Shown here: positions 52,293-62,218 of the stretch, piece by piece | How positions within the stretch are numbered: the first letter of the stretch is position 1 | Layout of the letters: each line of letters opens with the position of its first letter | Assembly (NCBI RefSeq): GCF_045999315.1 | Contig: NZ_CP174607.1 | Location: 124,001-188,000 of the forward strand | DNA: 64,000 bases | From: Peredibacter sp045999315 | Lineage (GTDB): Bacteria > Bdellovibrionota > Bacteriovoracia > Bacteriovoracales > Bacteriovoracaceae | Reading direction: 5' to 3' | The notes under the pieces: generated by a model | The model's input: only the letters and a program-made list of their open reading frames with translations | Databases searched by the model: none | Told to the model about the DNA's origin: nothing | Position numbers and translations under genes: made by a program

Positions 52293-53330
52293 TTAACGAG
52301 CTAGTTCTTCGTCGATGATTTCGGCAAAAACGTCCATTGGCTGGGCGCCGTTAATTAACTGACCGTTGATAAAGAAAGTCGGAGTCGACTTCACTTTTAC
52401 CTTACGCCCCTCTTCCATATCGGCCTTAACCTGGGCAAGGAACTTGTTCTCAGATAGACACTTCTCGAAGGCCTCTGATTTTAAACCAATTTTCTTTGCT
52501 GTTTTCTTAAGACCTTCAGCATCTAGAGCGTCTTGGTTAGCGAACATTTCATCATGCATTTTCCAGAAATAATCTGTTCCCTGCTCGTTAGCACATAGAC
52601 CGGCCACAGCAGCTTGCTCAGCGTGGTTATGGAACGGAAGTGGGAAGTTTTTGAAGGCAACTTGTACTTTGTTACCATACTTCTTCTTAATTTGTTTTAG
52701 GATGTCAGCGCCTTTTGCACAGAACGGACATTGAAAATCAGAGAACTCTACGATCGTCACTTTTGCGTCTTTAGCACCCATTGCAGGAGCATTTCCTACT
52801 TCAACCGGGAATGTTGGACGGCGAGGTTTTGGAATGTAAACTTCAACTGGATCTTTTTTCGTCTGCTCAGCGATCCACTTATCAACAGCTTCTTTCTTTC
52901 TCTCCATTTCAAGATAGTTTTTAATTTTCTCTCTTACTTGAGGATTGATGTGCTCAGCTGGGATGTTTTGATCTTTAATGAAAGCATCAATTTCTTTGTC
53001 TGAAATCACTACGTCTTTAGCGATATACTTCTCAAGAAACTCATCATTTGAGATGCCTTTTTTACGAGGATCTTTGTCCATATACTTCTGAAGAAGAAGA
53101 GACTTAAGACGAGCGAATTTGATTTCGAAAACTTTTGTTTCAGCTTCGAATAGATCAGATTCGATACCATCTGCTAGTTCAGCATTTGTAATTTCCATGC
53201 TTCCAACTTTGGCAGCAAGGCCTTCTTTTGGAGCTGGTTTGAAGAGGTAACTTGGTTTCCCTGTGCTATCAGAACAAGCAGAGAAAGATAACAGAACAAC
53301 GAGAGCGAGTAGGCCCACAATAGCTTTCAT
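52293..53330 (-). CDS. DsbA-like thioredoxin lipoprotein with SurA-like N-terminal part
   Basis: The 345-residue protein has a lipoprotein signal (LLSFSAC). A helical N-terminal part (about 40-155) resembles the N-terminal chaperone region of SurA/PrsA proteins. A DsbA-type thioredoxin domain (about 175-345) has the active site CPFC in FSDFQCPFCAKGAD and cis-Pro in KSTPTFFINGQ. It should oxidise or isomerise disulfides of exported proteins, several of which in this window carry cysteine pairs. Fused chaperone/thioredoxin lipoproteins of this type occur in Bdellovibrionota and Myxococcota. Confidence 0.85.
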   Translation of the reverse strand: MKAIVGLLALVVLLSFSACSDSTGKPSYLFKPAPKEGLAAKVGSMEITNAELADGIESDLFEAETKVFEIKFARLKSLLLQKYMDKDPRKKGISNDEFLEKYIAKDVVISDKEIDAFIKDQNIPAEHINPQVREKIKNYLEMERKKEAVDKWIAEQTKKDPVEVYIPKPRRPTFPVEVGNAPAMGAKDAKVTIVEFSDFQCPFCAKGADILKQIKKKYGNKVQVAFKNFPLPFHNHAEQAAVAGLCANEQGTDYFWKMHDEMFANQDALDAEGLKKTAKKIGLKSEAFEKCLSENKFLAQVKADMEEGRKVKVKSTPTFFINGQLINGAQPMDVFAEIIDEELAR

Positions 53331-53406
53331 AAATGAGATCTCCTGTTAAAAACTTTCAACATCTTAACGTAAGTCTCGAAGAATAAAAACGAAGTGTATT
53401 AGTCCA

Positions 53407-55116
53407 CTAATGAAGGTGTTTTAGGAATTCCTGGTATTTGGCCACACCACGTAAGACTTGGTGAGATCCCGTGGCCTCAATTCTCCCCGCTTCGATCAAT
53501 ATGAGCTTATGAGAATTAAGAATTGTTTCCAATCTATGGGTCACAATGATGGTCATGGAGCGAGACTGGAAGAAACGAATCAGGTCACGCAGGGCCGCTT
53601 CAAGCTCCGAATCGAGTCCACTCGAAATCTCATCCATGAGGATTACTGGCTTTTTCAAGAAAAGAGCACGAAGACCCGAGATCAACTGCTTCTGTCCCAT
53701 AGAGAGGGCCTTAGGTATAACCTTATCTTCTGGTTGAAGTCCCCAGCGATTAAGGTATGGAATCGAATCACAGGCAAGTTTCCAGAAAGTATCAAACCCT
53801 TCTTCGGCACCAAGGGTGATATTGAATTTTAATGTTTCAGTGAAAACGTGAGAATCCTGAGAAATAAGACTTACATAAGAAGAGAATAAACGAAGTCCCT
53901 TCTCGTCACTCGCATCAATCACCCTCCCATCCATGGTGATCGTTCCGGTGAACGTGTGGTACTGGCCAGAAAGAAGTTTTAGAAGAGTCGATTTGCCTGA
54001 ACCAGATTCCCCAAGAATTCCCAGGATTTCTCCTCGATGAATTTCAAATTGAATCTTTTCGAGTTTGAAACCTTGATCATATTGAAAGTGTTCAAGATCA
54101 AACTTCATGGTTTGGGCCTCAAGGTGAGTGAAGTCCATACGCTCAAGGTTGTCCTGATTAAAACTATCGTTAAATTGGTGAAGGCGATCAATCCCCGTTC
54201 TCGCTCTCTGAATGACGGATATCTTAGAAGCAACATCTTTGATCGGAGTAATTGATTTTTGAATAAGATCAATCAATGCCGCCAGGATCGCCACTTCTAC
54301 GATTTGAGAATGCGGAACGATGATCATCACCAGGGCAACAAGAATTGGATAAAGGGATTCGGCCGCCGAATAGTAACTAGCGTCCCAGATGTTGGCGTGA
54401 AGTTGCTTGTCGAGAAACTCTTCAAAGATTTTCTCCCCTCTTTTTGTCGCGTACTTATCGTTCGGAGAAAAGAAGAGTTCTTTAAGGCCGGAAGTTAAAT
54501 CCGTAATCACCCGGGCCATAAGACCTGTGATACGACGAACATCTGCGAAGATCACCGCCATGACCTTACTTCCTTTAATCAGAAGTAGACAGGCAATCAC
54601 TTCAGCAATGAAGAGACTCACACCAGTGGTTGAGTTCAGTTGCAAAAAACTGATCAGACACGAAAGAATAAAAATAATATCAATGAAGATAGCGAAGCTG
54701 CCTGAACTCACAACTTCTCGTACGGCATCGGTATCATTCATTAAGCGAGCAAGAACTTCGCCCAATGGATACTCATCATGCTTTCCGGATTTTCGTTTGA
54801 AAGGTGCTTTCAGCCAAAGAGCAAAACTACGACGTCTGATTTCGGTGAGAAGAACCTGGATGTAGCGGTTTGAGCCTAATGAGAATAAAAATCGGTTAAT
54901 GTATTCAATTGAAAATAAGAGAACGAGATTAATCATCTCACGATGAAAAGAAGCATCGTTATTTAAAGATTCGTAGAAAGAGGAAATAAACTTAGGCGTA
55001 AGGTATCCTGTGACCGCAGAGATCACGAGATTCACGAGAATAAAAATGGCAAGTGGCGTTTCTGACTTAAGCCAGATGTACGTCCACCAGTTGTTCTTTA
55101 AAGAACCTTGTGACAT
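53407..55116 (-). CDS. ABC exporter half-transporter B (intact ATPase site)
   Basis: The 569-residue half-transporter has six membrane helices in the first 320 residues. The nucleotide-binding domain carries Walker A GESGSGKST, signature LSMGQKQLISG and Walker B VILMDEISSG with the catalytic Glu, followed by an H-loop in VTHRLET. It pairs with the preceding gene, which it overlaps by 50 bases. Together they make a heterodimeric type-IV exporter for lipid, drug or peptide; the substrate is not shown. Confidence 0.9.
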   Translation of the reverse strand: MSQGSLKNNWWTYIWLKSETPLAIFILVNLVISAVTGYLTPKFISSFYESLNNDASFHREMINLVLLFSIEYINRFLFSLGSNRYIQVLLTEIRRRSFALWLKAPFKRKSGKHDEYPLGEVLARLMNDTDAVREVVSSGSFAIFIDIIFILSCLISFLQLNSTTGVSLFIAEVIACLLLIKGSKVMAVIFADVRRITGLMARVITDLTSGLKELFFSPNDKYATKRGEKIFEEFLDKQLHANIWDASYYSAAESLYPILVALVMIIVPHSQIVEVAILAALIDLIQKSITPIKDVASKISVIQRARTGIDRLHQFNDSFNQDNLERMDFTHLEAQTMKFDLEHFQYDQGFKLEKIQFEIHRGEILGILGESGSGKSTLLKLLSGQYHTFTGTITMDGRVIDASDEKGLRLFSSYVSLISQDSHVFTETLKFNITLGAEEGFDTFWKLACDSIPYLNRWGLQPEDKVIPKALSMGQKQLISGLRALFLKKPVILMDEISSGLDSELEAALRDLIRFFQSRSMTIIVTHRLETILNSHKLILIEAGRIEATGSHQVLRGVAKYQEFLKHLH

Positions 55117-56734
55117 TTTCTTCCTTTAAAAGTTTTTGCGACTCGCCTTGTGCTTTAATTCCAGCTTCACGATCGAGATAAATCACTTCATCCGATAAAC
55201 GAACTGTCGTCAGTCGGTGACTTGAAATAATAAATGTTAAATGGCCCCACTCTCCGCTTTGACGAAGGTTAGCAACCACCTTTCTTTCTAGAATGATATC
55301 CACTGACGAGAAGGGATCATCCCAAATGATGAGCTTTGCGCCTGACATGAGTGAACGGATCAGGGCCACACGTTTCATCTGACCGCCGGATAAACGTTTT
55401 CCGTTCTCTCCCACTTCGAGTTTTAGAACTTCATCAATGGTTGGGGCGAGATTATCCAGTTGGAAAATCTTAATGAGGTCACGAGCGCGCTTTAAGTTCG
55501 TTTCAGTTGGAGCTGCACCTAAGAAAATGTTCTCCTGAATGGTATCGTTGAAGAGATATGGCTCTTGCTGAACCATTGATACCACTTCTTTATTGAGAAT
55601 AAGACCAGTCGCCAATTGAGAAAGGATGTAACTCTTTCCGCTTCCTGTTTCACCAATGAGGACGGTCCATTTGCCTTTTTGAATGTTAAGATGGAGAGGT
55701 TTTTCCCAGAAAAGCATATTGAGATGAATACATGAATCGTCTTCTTTCACTTTCATATTCTGAAGACTAAGTTCATCCTTTGATTCAACGACAAGTACCG
55801 AGTAAAGTTCTTTTACACGTTTCCAGGCCGCAAAACCTTGTGACATGATCACTGCCACCCATGACATGAACATCACCGGTTCCAGAAACAGATAAAGAAA
55901 CCCTGAGAAGAAAACAAGATCAGAGGTATCACCACCGTTCTTACGGATCAGCATCGCGGCCCAAATAAGAGAGGCCCCAAGTCCCAGCTTCACATAAGGC
56001 CCAGTGATGGCAAAGCCGATACTCGATTTAAAGAAAAGAGTTAATTCTTCAGACGAAGATCGTACAAATCCTTTAATGAAACTTTCCTCACGGTGAAAGT
56101 TTTTAATGGTTTGTTTCGCTTCGTAAGCTTCAATGATGTATTGCTGAACCTCTCCCTTTTTATCCATCATTTTCTTAAAGTACTTCTGATTAATGAAGGT
56201 CATGATGGTGAACAGAAATACACTTGTGAAAAGCGGAATAAAGGCCGGCCATAAGTAGGAGTCAGTTTGATTCAATTTCGGGATTAATACCCATCCGGCG
56301 ATGATAAGGTTTCCGACCTGAAGAAGGCCGAATCCGATAAAAGCGCGAAGGTTGTTCACATCATCAAAAAGGATTTGGAAAATTTGTCCCTGGCTTCTTC
56401 CCGCATAACGAGTTGAAGGAACGGTTTCTAGTAATTCTAAAATCTCCATACGGAGAAGCTTCTGCTGAACTCGGGCCGGATAAAAGAAAAGTAATCTTGA
56501 AAAGGTTCGAAAGAAAAGAATCCCGATCGCGAGTCCCAGGAATATCCAAACTGAGGCGTTCCCGAGCTCCCCTTGGGACATGAGTTTCGTTAACTGACGA
56601 ATTCTTTCCGGGATTTGGCTTTGGAAAACCTGCAGGACATATAGGCAGATAAAGGCACCCAAATAATACCATTTGAACTCAAAAGCATGATGGATGATCC
56701 AAGAACCGAACCGGCGGTGTAATCGCGAACTCAT
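55067..56734 (-). CDS. ABC exporter half-transporter A (degenerate ATPase site)
   Basis: The 555-residue partner also has an N-terminal six-helix domain. Its nucleotide-binding domain has Walker A GETGSGKSY, a canonical signature LSGGQMKRVAL and Walker B LIIWDDPFSS, with Asp in place of the catalytic Glu. This asymmetry is the hallmark of heterodimeric exporters such as TM287/288 and LmrCD, where one of two ATP sites is non-hydrolysing. An H-loop is still present (ISSHRLTT). Confidence 0.9.
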   Translation of the reverse strand: MSSRLHRRFGSWIIHHAFEFKWYYLGAFICLYVLQVFQSQIPERIRQLTKLMSQGELGNASVWIFLGLAIGILFFRTFSRLLFFYPARVQQKLLRMEILELLETVPSTRYAGRSQGQIFQILFDDVNNLRAFIGFGLLQVGNLIIAGWVLIPKLNQTDSYLWPAFIPLFTSVFLFTIMTFINQKYFKKMMDKKGEVQQYIIEAYEAKQTIKNFHREESFIKGFVRSSSEELTLFFKSSIGFAITGPYVKLGLGASLIWAAMLIRKNGGDTSDLVFFSGFLYLFLEPVMFMSWVAVIMSQGFAAWKRVKELYSVLVVESKDELSLQNMKVKEDDSCIHLNMLFWEKPLHLNIQKGKWTVLIGETGSGKSYILSQLATGLILNKEVVSMVQQEPYLFNDTIQENIFLGAAPTETNLKRARDLIKIFQLDNLAPTIDEVLKLEVGENGKRLSGGQMKRVALIRSLMSGAKLIIWDDPFSSVDIILERKVVANLRQSGEWGHLTFIISSHRLTTVRLSDEVIYLDREAGIKAQGESQKLLKEENVTRFFKEQLVDVHLA

Positions 56735-56823
56735 AGCCCGAAAATTTACCTCAAATTTTGCTCAAAGTCATTGAAAGGAATAGTGACATAATGAAGAAAT
56801 CTTCTTAACATAATGGACTCAAC

Positions 56824-56900
56824 GCGCCCGTAGCTCAGTTGGTTAGAGTATTACCTTGACATGGTAGGGGTCACAAGTTCGAATCTTGTCGGGCGCACCA
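56824..56900 (+). tRNA. tRNA-Val (GAC)
   Basis: The 77-base cloverleaf has acceptor GCGCCCG/CGGGCGC. The D arm is GCTC/GAGT. The anticodon arm is TTACC/GGTAG with loop TTGACAT (anticodon GAC). The T arm is ACAAG/CTTGT with loop TTCGAAT. The discriminator A and the CCA end are encoded. Confidence 0.95.
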
Positions 56901-56962
56901 TCTTCATATTTCAGTCACTTATCCATTGACACCAATACATACTCTCGAACTAAAATTTTCAC

Positions 56963-57958
56963 ATGAAAATCATTAAGCCTAATCGTTTACAATCAGGACA
57001 AAACATTGGCGTTGTTGCTCTCTCAACTCCTGCAAAAACTCTGAAACCTGATTACCGAGCAAGAGCTTACAAAAGAATAAAAGAATTATTTGGTCTCAAC
57101 ATTATTGAAGCTCCAAATCTTGATCATCAAACAGGTCACACAGCAGGAACAATAAAAGAAAGAGTTAAGTCACTCCACGATTTCTTCAAGCGAAAAGACA
57201 TCCATGGGATTATGTCTTTTTGGGGAGGATTCAATACTCATCAAGTTCTTGAGTATCTGGACTATGACTTGATTAAAGCAAATCCCAAAGTACTGGTTGG
57301 GTATTCTGACACAACAAATTTGCTATCAGGAATCACTCAAAAAACAGGGCTTGTTACTTTTAATGGTCCTGCAATCATCACTTTTGCTAAATCAACAGTA
57401 CCTGATGAAACAATCGAATGTTTTAGAAGTTTGGTTATGGAAACTAATACTTCTTATTCTTATCCTGTTTCAAAAAGGTTTTCTGATAACCAATGGTGGA
57501 TTGAAGATAAAATGGAATTTTCAACAAACCCAGGTCTTCAAACTTTCAAAAAAGGAAAAGCAGAAGGAAGAATTGTTGGTGGTAACATTGGTACTCTACT
57601 ATTGCTTGCAGGCACTCCTTACTTCCCCTCGATGAAAGGAAAGATCCTTTTTATCGAAGACGATGAAGCGGAAAATCCCAAGACTTTAGATCGCTATTTC
57701 ACTCAATTGAGACAAATGGGTGTATTTGATAAAATTAACGGTATGGTGATCGGAAGATTCGCGAGATGCGTTGGGCTTAGTCAGAATGACAGCTTAAATA
57801 TGATTTTAAATGATTCACTTAAGGGCCACAACTTTCCTGTGATAACTGAATTCGATATGGGCCATACAGATCCAATAATGACTGTGCCTATTGGAGCTAA
57901 AGTTTCTATTGATGCGAATAAGAAGAAAATCGTAATTACAGAAACAGTAAACAGGTGA
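56963..57958 (+). CDS. S66 family peptidase (LD-carboxypeptidase/MccF-like)
   Basis: The 331-residue protein has the S66 triad: Ser115 in LVGYSDTTNL, Glu232 in LFIEDDEAENPKTLDRYF, His301 in DMGHTDP. The wording of these blocks is closest to the MccF branch, which cleaves processed microcin C and gives immunity, rather than to LdcA of peptidoglycan recycling. No signal peptide. It looks more AT-rich than its neighbours and has no Shine-Dalgarno. It sits just behind tRNA-Val, all of which suggest later arrival. The same frame continues past the stop (see the next entry). Confidence 0.85.
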   Translation: MKIIKPNRLQSGQNIGVVALSTPAKTLKPDYRARAYKRIKELFGLNIIEAPNLDHQTGHTAGTIKERVKSLHDFFKRKDIHGIMSFWGGFNTHQVLEYLDYDLIKANPKVLVGYSDTTNLLSGITQKTGLVTFNGPAIITFAKSTVPDETIECFRSLVMETNTSYSYPVSKRFSDNQWWIEDKMEFSTNPGLQTFKKGKAEGRIVGGNIGTLLLLAGTPYFPSMKGKILFIEDDEAENPKTLDRYFTQLRQMGVFDKINGMVIGRFARCVGLSQNDSLNMILNDSLKGHNFPVITEFDMGHTDPIMTVPIGAKVSIDANKKKIVITETVNR

Positions 57959-58482
57959 TATCGAGCGCTCAAAAAAGGCTTGAGGGTACTGCATATTACG
58001 AGGGCTGGTTTTAGTACTGAAGAAGATATTCGTACCGAGCCAATAAAATACTTAAACTCTAAATCCTCGACAGTATCTATAGGTGCTCCTGAAGCTCAAC
58101 AAATCAAAGTGAATCCAAGTTTTTTCTAAGCCTCCGGCGCTCTATTCACAAGGGCCGCAAGACAGGTCAGTGATAAGGATGAGCTTGAGCGAATGATTGA
58201 AAGCGGTCTTACGCCTGAGGAAGCCTTCATTCAGCTTGTTGAAAATGATAAATGAGCCTTGAAACGACCCTATAAAACTCTCTACGACACTCGAAAATCT
58301 TTAACTTTTAAAACATTCACTATCACTTAAATGCTCCGGCCTGCTCCACCTTAGAAAATTCATCAACCTATACTCTATGACACGATCTTTAGCTTAATTC
58401 CACTATGACAAATTTCGAATGAGGCTAAAATAAAGTTAAAACAAATTTAATCAGCATGCTATTCCGTTCGATAAAGGGTCTG
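57959..58482 (+). other. Gene-poor stretch with two coding-like remnants
   Basis: No complete gene is seen in these 524 bases. Two stretches in the frame of the S66 gene look translated: 57959-58126 (56 codons, ending TAA; …RVLHITRAGFSTEEDIR…) and 58130-58252 (41 codons, ending TGA; …DKDELERMIESGLTPEEAF…). Neither has a convincing start or ribosome site, although an ATG lies at 58193 in the second. They may be remains of a decayed gene. The rest is AT-rich; a weak promoter-like ATGACA/TAAAAT pair lies at about 58404-58431, ahead of the multihaem gene. Confidence 0.35.
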
Positions 58483-61400
58483 ATGAAAATATTCTTCCTC
58501 ATATTAATAGCCCTGCTCACTTCCTGTACGCCGATGGGAGAGAAAACCGAATTGGATTTTAAGAATAGTTTTACTCCTCCAAAATCCAATAATAATTCGC
58601 AGACAGCAATGGAAGTATTAGCTGAGAATTGTATGAGTTGCCACCAAGCTGATTCTGGTAGGGCCTTTATAATTTCCAGCAATTCAAAAGTTGAAGACTT
58701 CATCGACCAAGGTATGATCGTCCCTGGGAAGTCGGCAGAATCACTTTTAGTACAACGAATGAAATTTTCAAATGGCAGCAATGCGAACATGCCATTACAG
58801 AATATTCAGTTTTCCAGGGATGATTATAATAAAGTCGTTAAATGGATTGATGGCTTAGCAGTAAACAATATCCCTAAGCCACAGATCACAATTCAGTCCC
58901 CTACTACAAATTCATCTTTCAAAAGTACGGTAGTCGTTAAAGGAACTTGTACTTCAGATCTCGAGATTGAGATCACATCGGGAATTACATCTCTGGGAAT
59001 AGTCGGATGTATCAATCAGCAATTTGAAAAAGAACTAACAATTTCGGGTGCTGACGGTTCGAAGGTGATTAAACTTTCTCAAACCAATGAGATTGGGGAA
59101 AGTGCAGAGGCCAGTGTCACTCTCATTAAAGATAATGTGGCCCCGGTTATTCAAGTCATCCAACCTGTGGCAAATGCAACGGTTTATGAGAACACAGTTC
59201 AACTCACAGGTGTTTGTGAAGCATCGTTAAATTTACAAATAACCTTCGCACAAACCCAAAGAAGCATCATTTGTCCAGACAACGGAAGGTTCACTGACTC
59301 TTTAACAGGTATCGATACCGATGGTGAGAAACAAGTAAGACTTCAGCAAACAGACAGAGCGGGGAATTCAACGACATTTAATACGAGCTTTGTTAAGGCA
59401 ACTAGAGCTGCAGAGGCCCCAGTCATTAAGATTACTTCTCCCATGTCTGGATCATCATTTCAACAAAGCGTGACCGTTGCTGGTAGTTGTGAAGCGAATA
59501 TCCAAGTCGTGGTATCAGGAGATGTCGCTGCTAACAGTAGCTTCACATGTCCTTCAAACGGACAATACAGCAGAGCTCTGACATTAAATTCTCCAGATGG
59601 GTTAAAGAACTTGACCCTTCAGCAGACAAAAAATGGCATCGCAGCTCAAGCAAGTTTATCTGTATACCGAGACACTCAAAGACCAGCATTGGCTATCACA
59701 TCGCCAGCGAATTTAAGTTTTACTCGCTCTTCATTAACTGTTTCAGGTAATTGTGAAGTCGGATTACCAGTCGTGCTCAGTGCCACGGGACTCGCCAACG
59801 TCAATGTCACTTGTACTCAAGGCCAGTTCTCCCGTGCCCTTGTTTTAACTTCTGCTGATGGTGTTAAGTCCATCTCTGTTACTCAAACAGATGCTGCACA
59901 AAATGCAACAACTTCAACTGTCTCAGTTACATTAGATACCACTCCCCCATTAATTACCCTCAGTTCTCCTATGGCCAATGCAACAACGATTGCAACCAGT
60001 GTAGTTGTATCGGGGACATGTGAACAAAACCTTGTTGTAAGAATCTCTCAATCAACTTACGCAGCAACGGTAAACTGTACCAATTCGGCATTTAATACCA
60101 CCTTCACGTTTACATCAGGTTTAGGTGAAAAGACGATCTCGGTGACTCAGACCGATCAGGCAGGTAATACCTTCGAGCAATTAGTAAAGGTAACTAGAAT
60201 CGGCGACAGTAACAATTATGCCGCTTCGGCACATGAAGTTTTAAAGACCAGATGTATTGGATGTCACTCAGCCGGATGGGAGACTCAACTCAATAATGCG
60301 AGTGACCTTCAACAGCTCGTTTCATTACAGAAGATCATTCCTGGGGATCCTGAAAAATCACCCGTAATCATGAGAATGTATTTTGGACCGAATCATTCAA
60401 ACAATGCTGTAAGCAAAATGCCTCCCGTAGCCTCTCAAGAATATCAGGGCTTCAACATTCATGAATATCAGGCCGTCTACAATTACATTACCTCAATTAA
60501 GCCAGCTCCTGGCACAGGGAATGACACTCCATTTGTTTGTGATACAAATGCAGCACCATCCCTTAATCCTTTGAAACGTCTCACTAAGATTCAGTACACT
60601 AATACTCTTAGAGATCTTCTCAAGCGTGCATTCACAACTACGGTTGTCGACAGTATAATGTCCAATTTAGCGGTTCCACTAAGTACGATTCCAAACGACG
60701 AAGCAAAACATGACTTCCCAGGATTAGACAATCAAGTGACAAGCTCACACATAGGCGGACATCTGGATGTGGCAATCGCTTTTGCCCAAGAAGTGACTTC
60801 TACTAGTTCTCGCCTAACAACATTTGTTGGTGAAGCTTGCGCTGAAACTTATTCAGACGTTAACTGTAGAAACCGCTTTATTGATCGTTTCGGACCAATT
60901 GTTCTAAGACATCCATTAACTGTCGAAGAGAGAGATAAATTTAGGGCCGATGCAACTGCTCTGAGTTCTTATGCTGATCTCATTGCAGTTTTTCTAATGG
61001 AGGCTGACTTCCTTTATCATACCGAATTCCGTGGAACACCCATTGCAGGGAATGAAACTCAGCTAAAGTTAACTCCGCATGAATTAGCAAACAGAATATC
61101 TTATCTCTTTTTCCAGTCTATGCCAGATACTGACTTAAGGACCGCTGCAGACTCAGGTACGATAACCACACAATTCGAGACTGTCGTAAACGCCGCCTAT
61201 ACCCGTGCCCAAACTAAAACCTTCGCCTTTTCTAATACTACAAGAAACTCTTTCGGCCATTTCATTAACGGCTGGCTTCAATTAGATGAAATTCCAGCTA
61301 TGCAGTCCTTGAATGCCTCAAGCTTGAACGCGACTTTAGGTATCACTTATCCTAATAAGAACACCGCTCTTCCAAGTAATATGGACTTATCTGCATTCCG

Positions 61401-62205
61401 CTCTGAACTCCTTCAAGAAATGATGGATATGTTTAACTACTACTCTTATGAAGGCAATGGAGATGTCTATGATCTTCTGACTTCAAATGTTTCATTTGCT
61501 AAAGGTCAGAATTTAGCAAAAGCATATGGAGTAACTGCCTGGAACGGAAGTACATCCAACTTGGTCACTTTTCCAAGCACTGAGAGATCTGGAATTTTGA
61601 CTCGCGCCGGATTTCATTTTCATGCTGGTATCTTGTCCAGACCGATTTTGAAAGGCGTTAAAATCATGAAAAAGATCTTATGTGAGGACATCCAAGCTCC
61701 CGCCAATAACACTGCTCCAGAGGGTGTCGTTATAGAAGCAGACTTTACTGTACGTGAGAAGACCCATGCTCTCACCCAGATTGAGGGTACATCGTGTATT
61801 TCATGTCACCAAAGAATTAATCCACTAGGCTTTGCTACAGAAGACTATGATGTTTTTGGAAGACACAGATCAGTAGAACATATCATTGATTACGCCGCTG
61901 GCTCTACCATCGCTGTAAAAAACGTTGATGCCTCGGCAGTTCCTCAAATCAACATTTCAGATACAACTTCCGTCTCTGGAGGTGTTCAATTATCAAAAAT
62001 CATCGCCGACTCAGGTAAGGCAGAAGCTTGTATCGTGAGAAACTTTCATAAATATACATACCGCCAAAAAGAAAACCTTTCAAAAGATGCATGTAGTTTG
62101 GAGTTTATGTATCGCGAACATAAAACGAATGGCTTGAAAGGTATGATGACGGGTGTAGTGCGCTCTCCAGCTTTTTCTGTTCGATACCATGATGGTGAAG
62201 AATAA
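58483..62205 (+). CDS. Multidomain lipoprotein with three c-type haem motifs and five Ig-like repeats (DUF1592 family)
   Basis: The ATG at 58483 follows AAAGGGT and gives a lipoprotein signal (LIALLTSC). The order is as follows. A first haem site CMSCH lies near residue 50. Five Ig-like repeats of about 80 residues follow, each with a Cys pair. A second haem site CIGCH lies near 591. The planctomycete-type DUF1587/1595/1592 blocks come next (LKRLTKIQYTNTLRDLL, FGPIVLRHPLTVEERDKF). DUF1588 (RSGILTRAGFHFHAG…RPILKGV), a third site CISCHQRINPLGF, and DUF1585 at the end (FHKYTYRQ…) complete it. The function of these proteins is unknown; a redox or oxidative polymer-degrading role is often guessed. 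The DUF1552 partner follows by 13 bases. Confidence 0.9.
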   Translation: MKIFFLILIALLTSCTPMGEKTELDFKNSFTPPKSNNNSQTAMEVLAENCMSCHQADSGRAFIISSNSKVEDFIDQGMIVPGKSAESLLVQRMKFSNGSNANMPLQNIQFSRDDYNKVVKWIDGLAVNNIPKPQITIQSPTTNSSFKSTVVVKGTCTSDLEIEITSGITSLGIVGCINQQFEKELTISGADGSKVIKLSQTNEIGESAEASVTLIKDNVAPVIQVIQPVANATVYENTVQLTGVCEASLNLQITFAQTQRSIICPDNGRFTDSLTGIDTDGEKQVRLQQTDRAGNSTTFNTSFVKATRAAEAPVIKITSPMSGSSFQQSVTVAGSCEANIQVVVSGDVAANSSFTCPSNGQYSRALTLNSPDGLKNLTLQQTKNGIAAQASLSVYRDTQRPALAITSPANLSFTRSSLTVSGNCEVGLPVVLSATGLANVNVTCTQGQFSRALVLTSADGVKSISVTQTDAAQNATTSTVSVTLDTTPPLITLSSPMANATTIATSVVVSGTCEQNLVVRISQSTYAATVNCTNSAFNTTFTFTSGLGEKTISVTQTDQAGNTFEQLVKVTRIGDSNNYAASAHEVLKTRCIGCHSAGWETQLNNASDLQQLVSLQKIIPGDPEKSPVIMRMYFGPNHSNNAVSKMPPVASQEYQGFNIHEYQAVYNYITSIKPAPGTGNDTPFVCDTNAAPSLNPLKRLTKIQYTNTLRDLLKRAFTTTVVDSIMSNLAVPLSTIPNDEAKHDFPGLDNQVTSSHIGGHLDVAIAFAQEVTSTSSRLTTFVGEACAETYSDVNCRNRFIDRFGPIVLRHPLTVEERDKFRADATALSSYADLIAVFLMEADFLYHTEFRGTPIAGNETQLKLTPHELANRISYLFFQSMPDTDLRTAADSGTITTQFETVVNAAYTRAQTKTFAFSNTTRNSFGHFINGWLQLDEIPAMQSLNASSLNATLGITYPNKNTALPSNMDLSAFRSELLQEMMDMFNYYSYEGNGDVYDLLTSNVSFAKGQNLAKAYGVTAWNGSTSNLVTFPSTERSGILTRAGFHFHAGILSRPILKGVKIMKKILCEDIQAPANNTAPEGVVIEADFTVREKTHALTQIEGTSCISCHQRINPLGFATEDYDVFGRHRSVEHIIDYAAGSTIAVKNVDASAVPQINISDTTSVSGGVQLSKIIADSGKAEACIVRNFHKYTYRQKENLSKDACSLEFMYREHKTNGLKGMMTGVVRSPAFSVRYHDGEE

Positions 62206-62218
62206 ATAAGGAATTAGA

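Noticed and set aside
54407..54865. A 152-codon plus-strand open frame
   Set aside because: It is antisense to the ABC transporter membrane domain and has no family features.
57956..58129. Programmed stop-codon readthrough of the S66 gene
   Set aside because: The S66 protein is already complete at its family length, and a second stop follows in the same frame; decay is simpler.
56824..58483. An integrative element inserted at tRNA-Val
   Set aside because: No integrase and no second copy of the tRNA 3' end was seen downstream; AT-richness and the remnants alone do not show integration.
58900..60200. Tandem repetition considered as a DNA repeat or CRISPR-like array
   Set aside because: Repeats are about 240 bases, divergent at DNA level, in frame, and correspond to five Ig-like protein domains.
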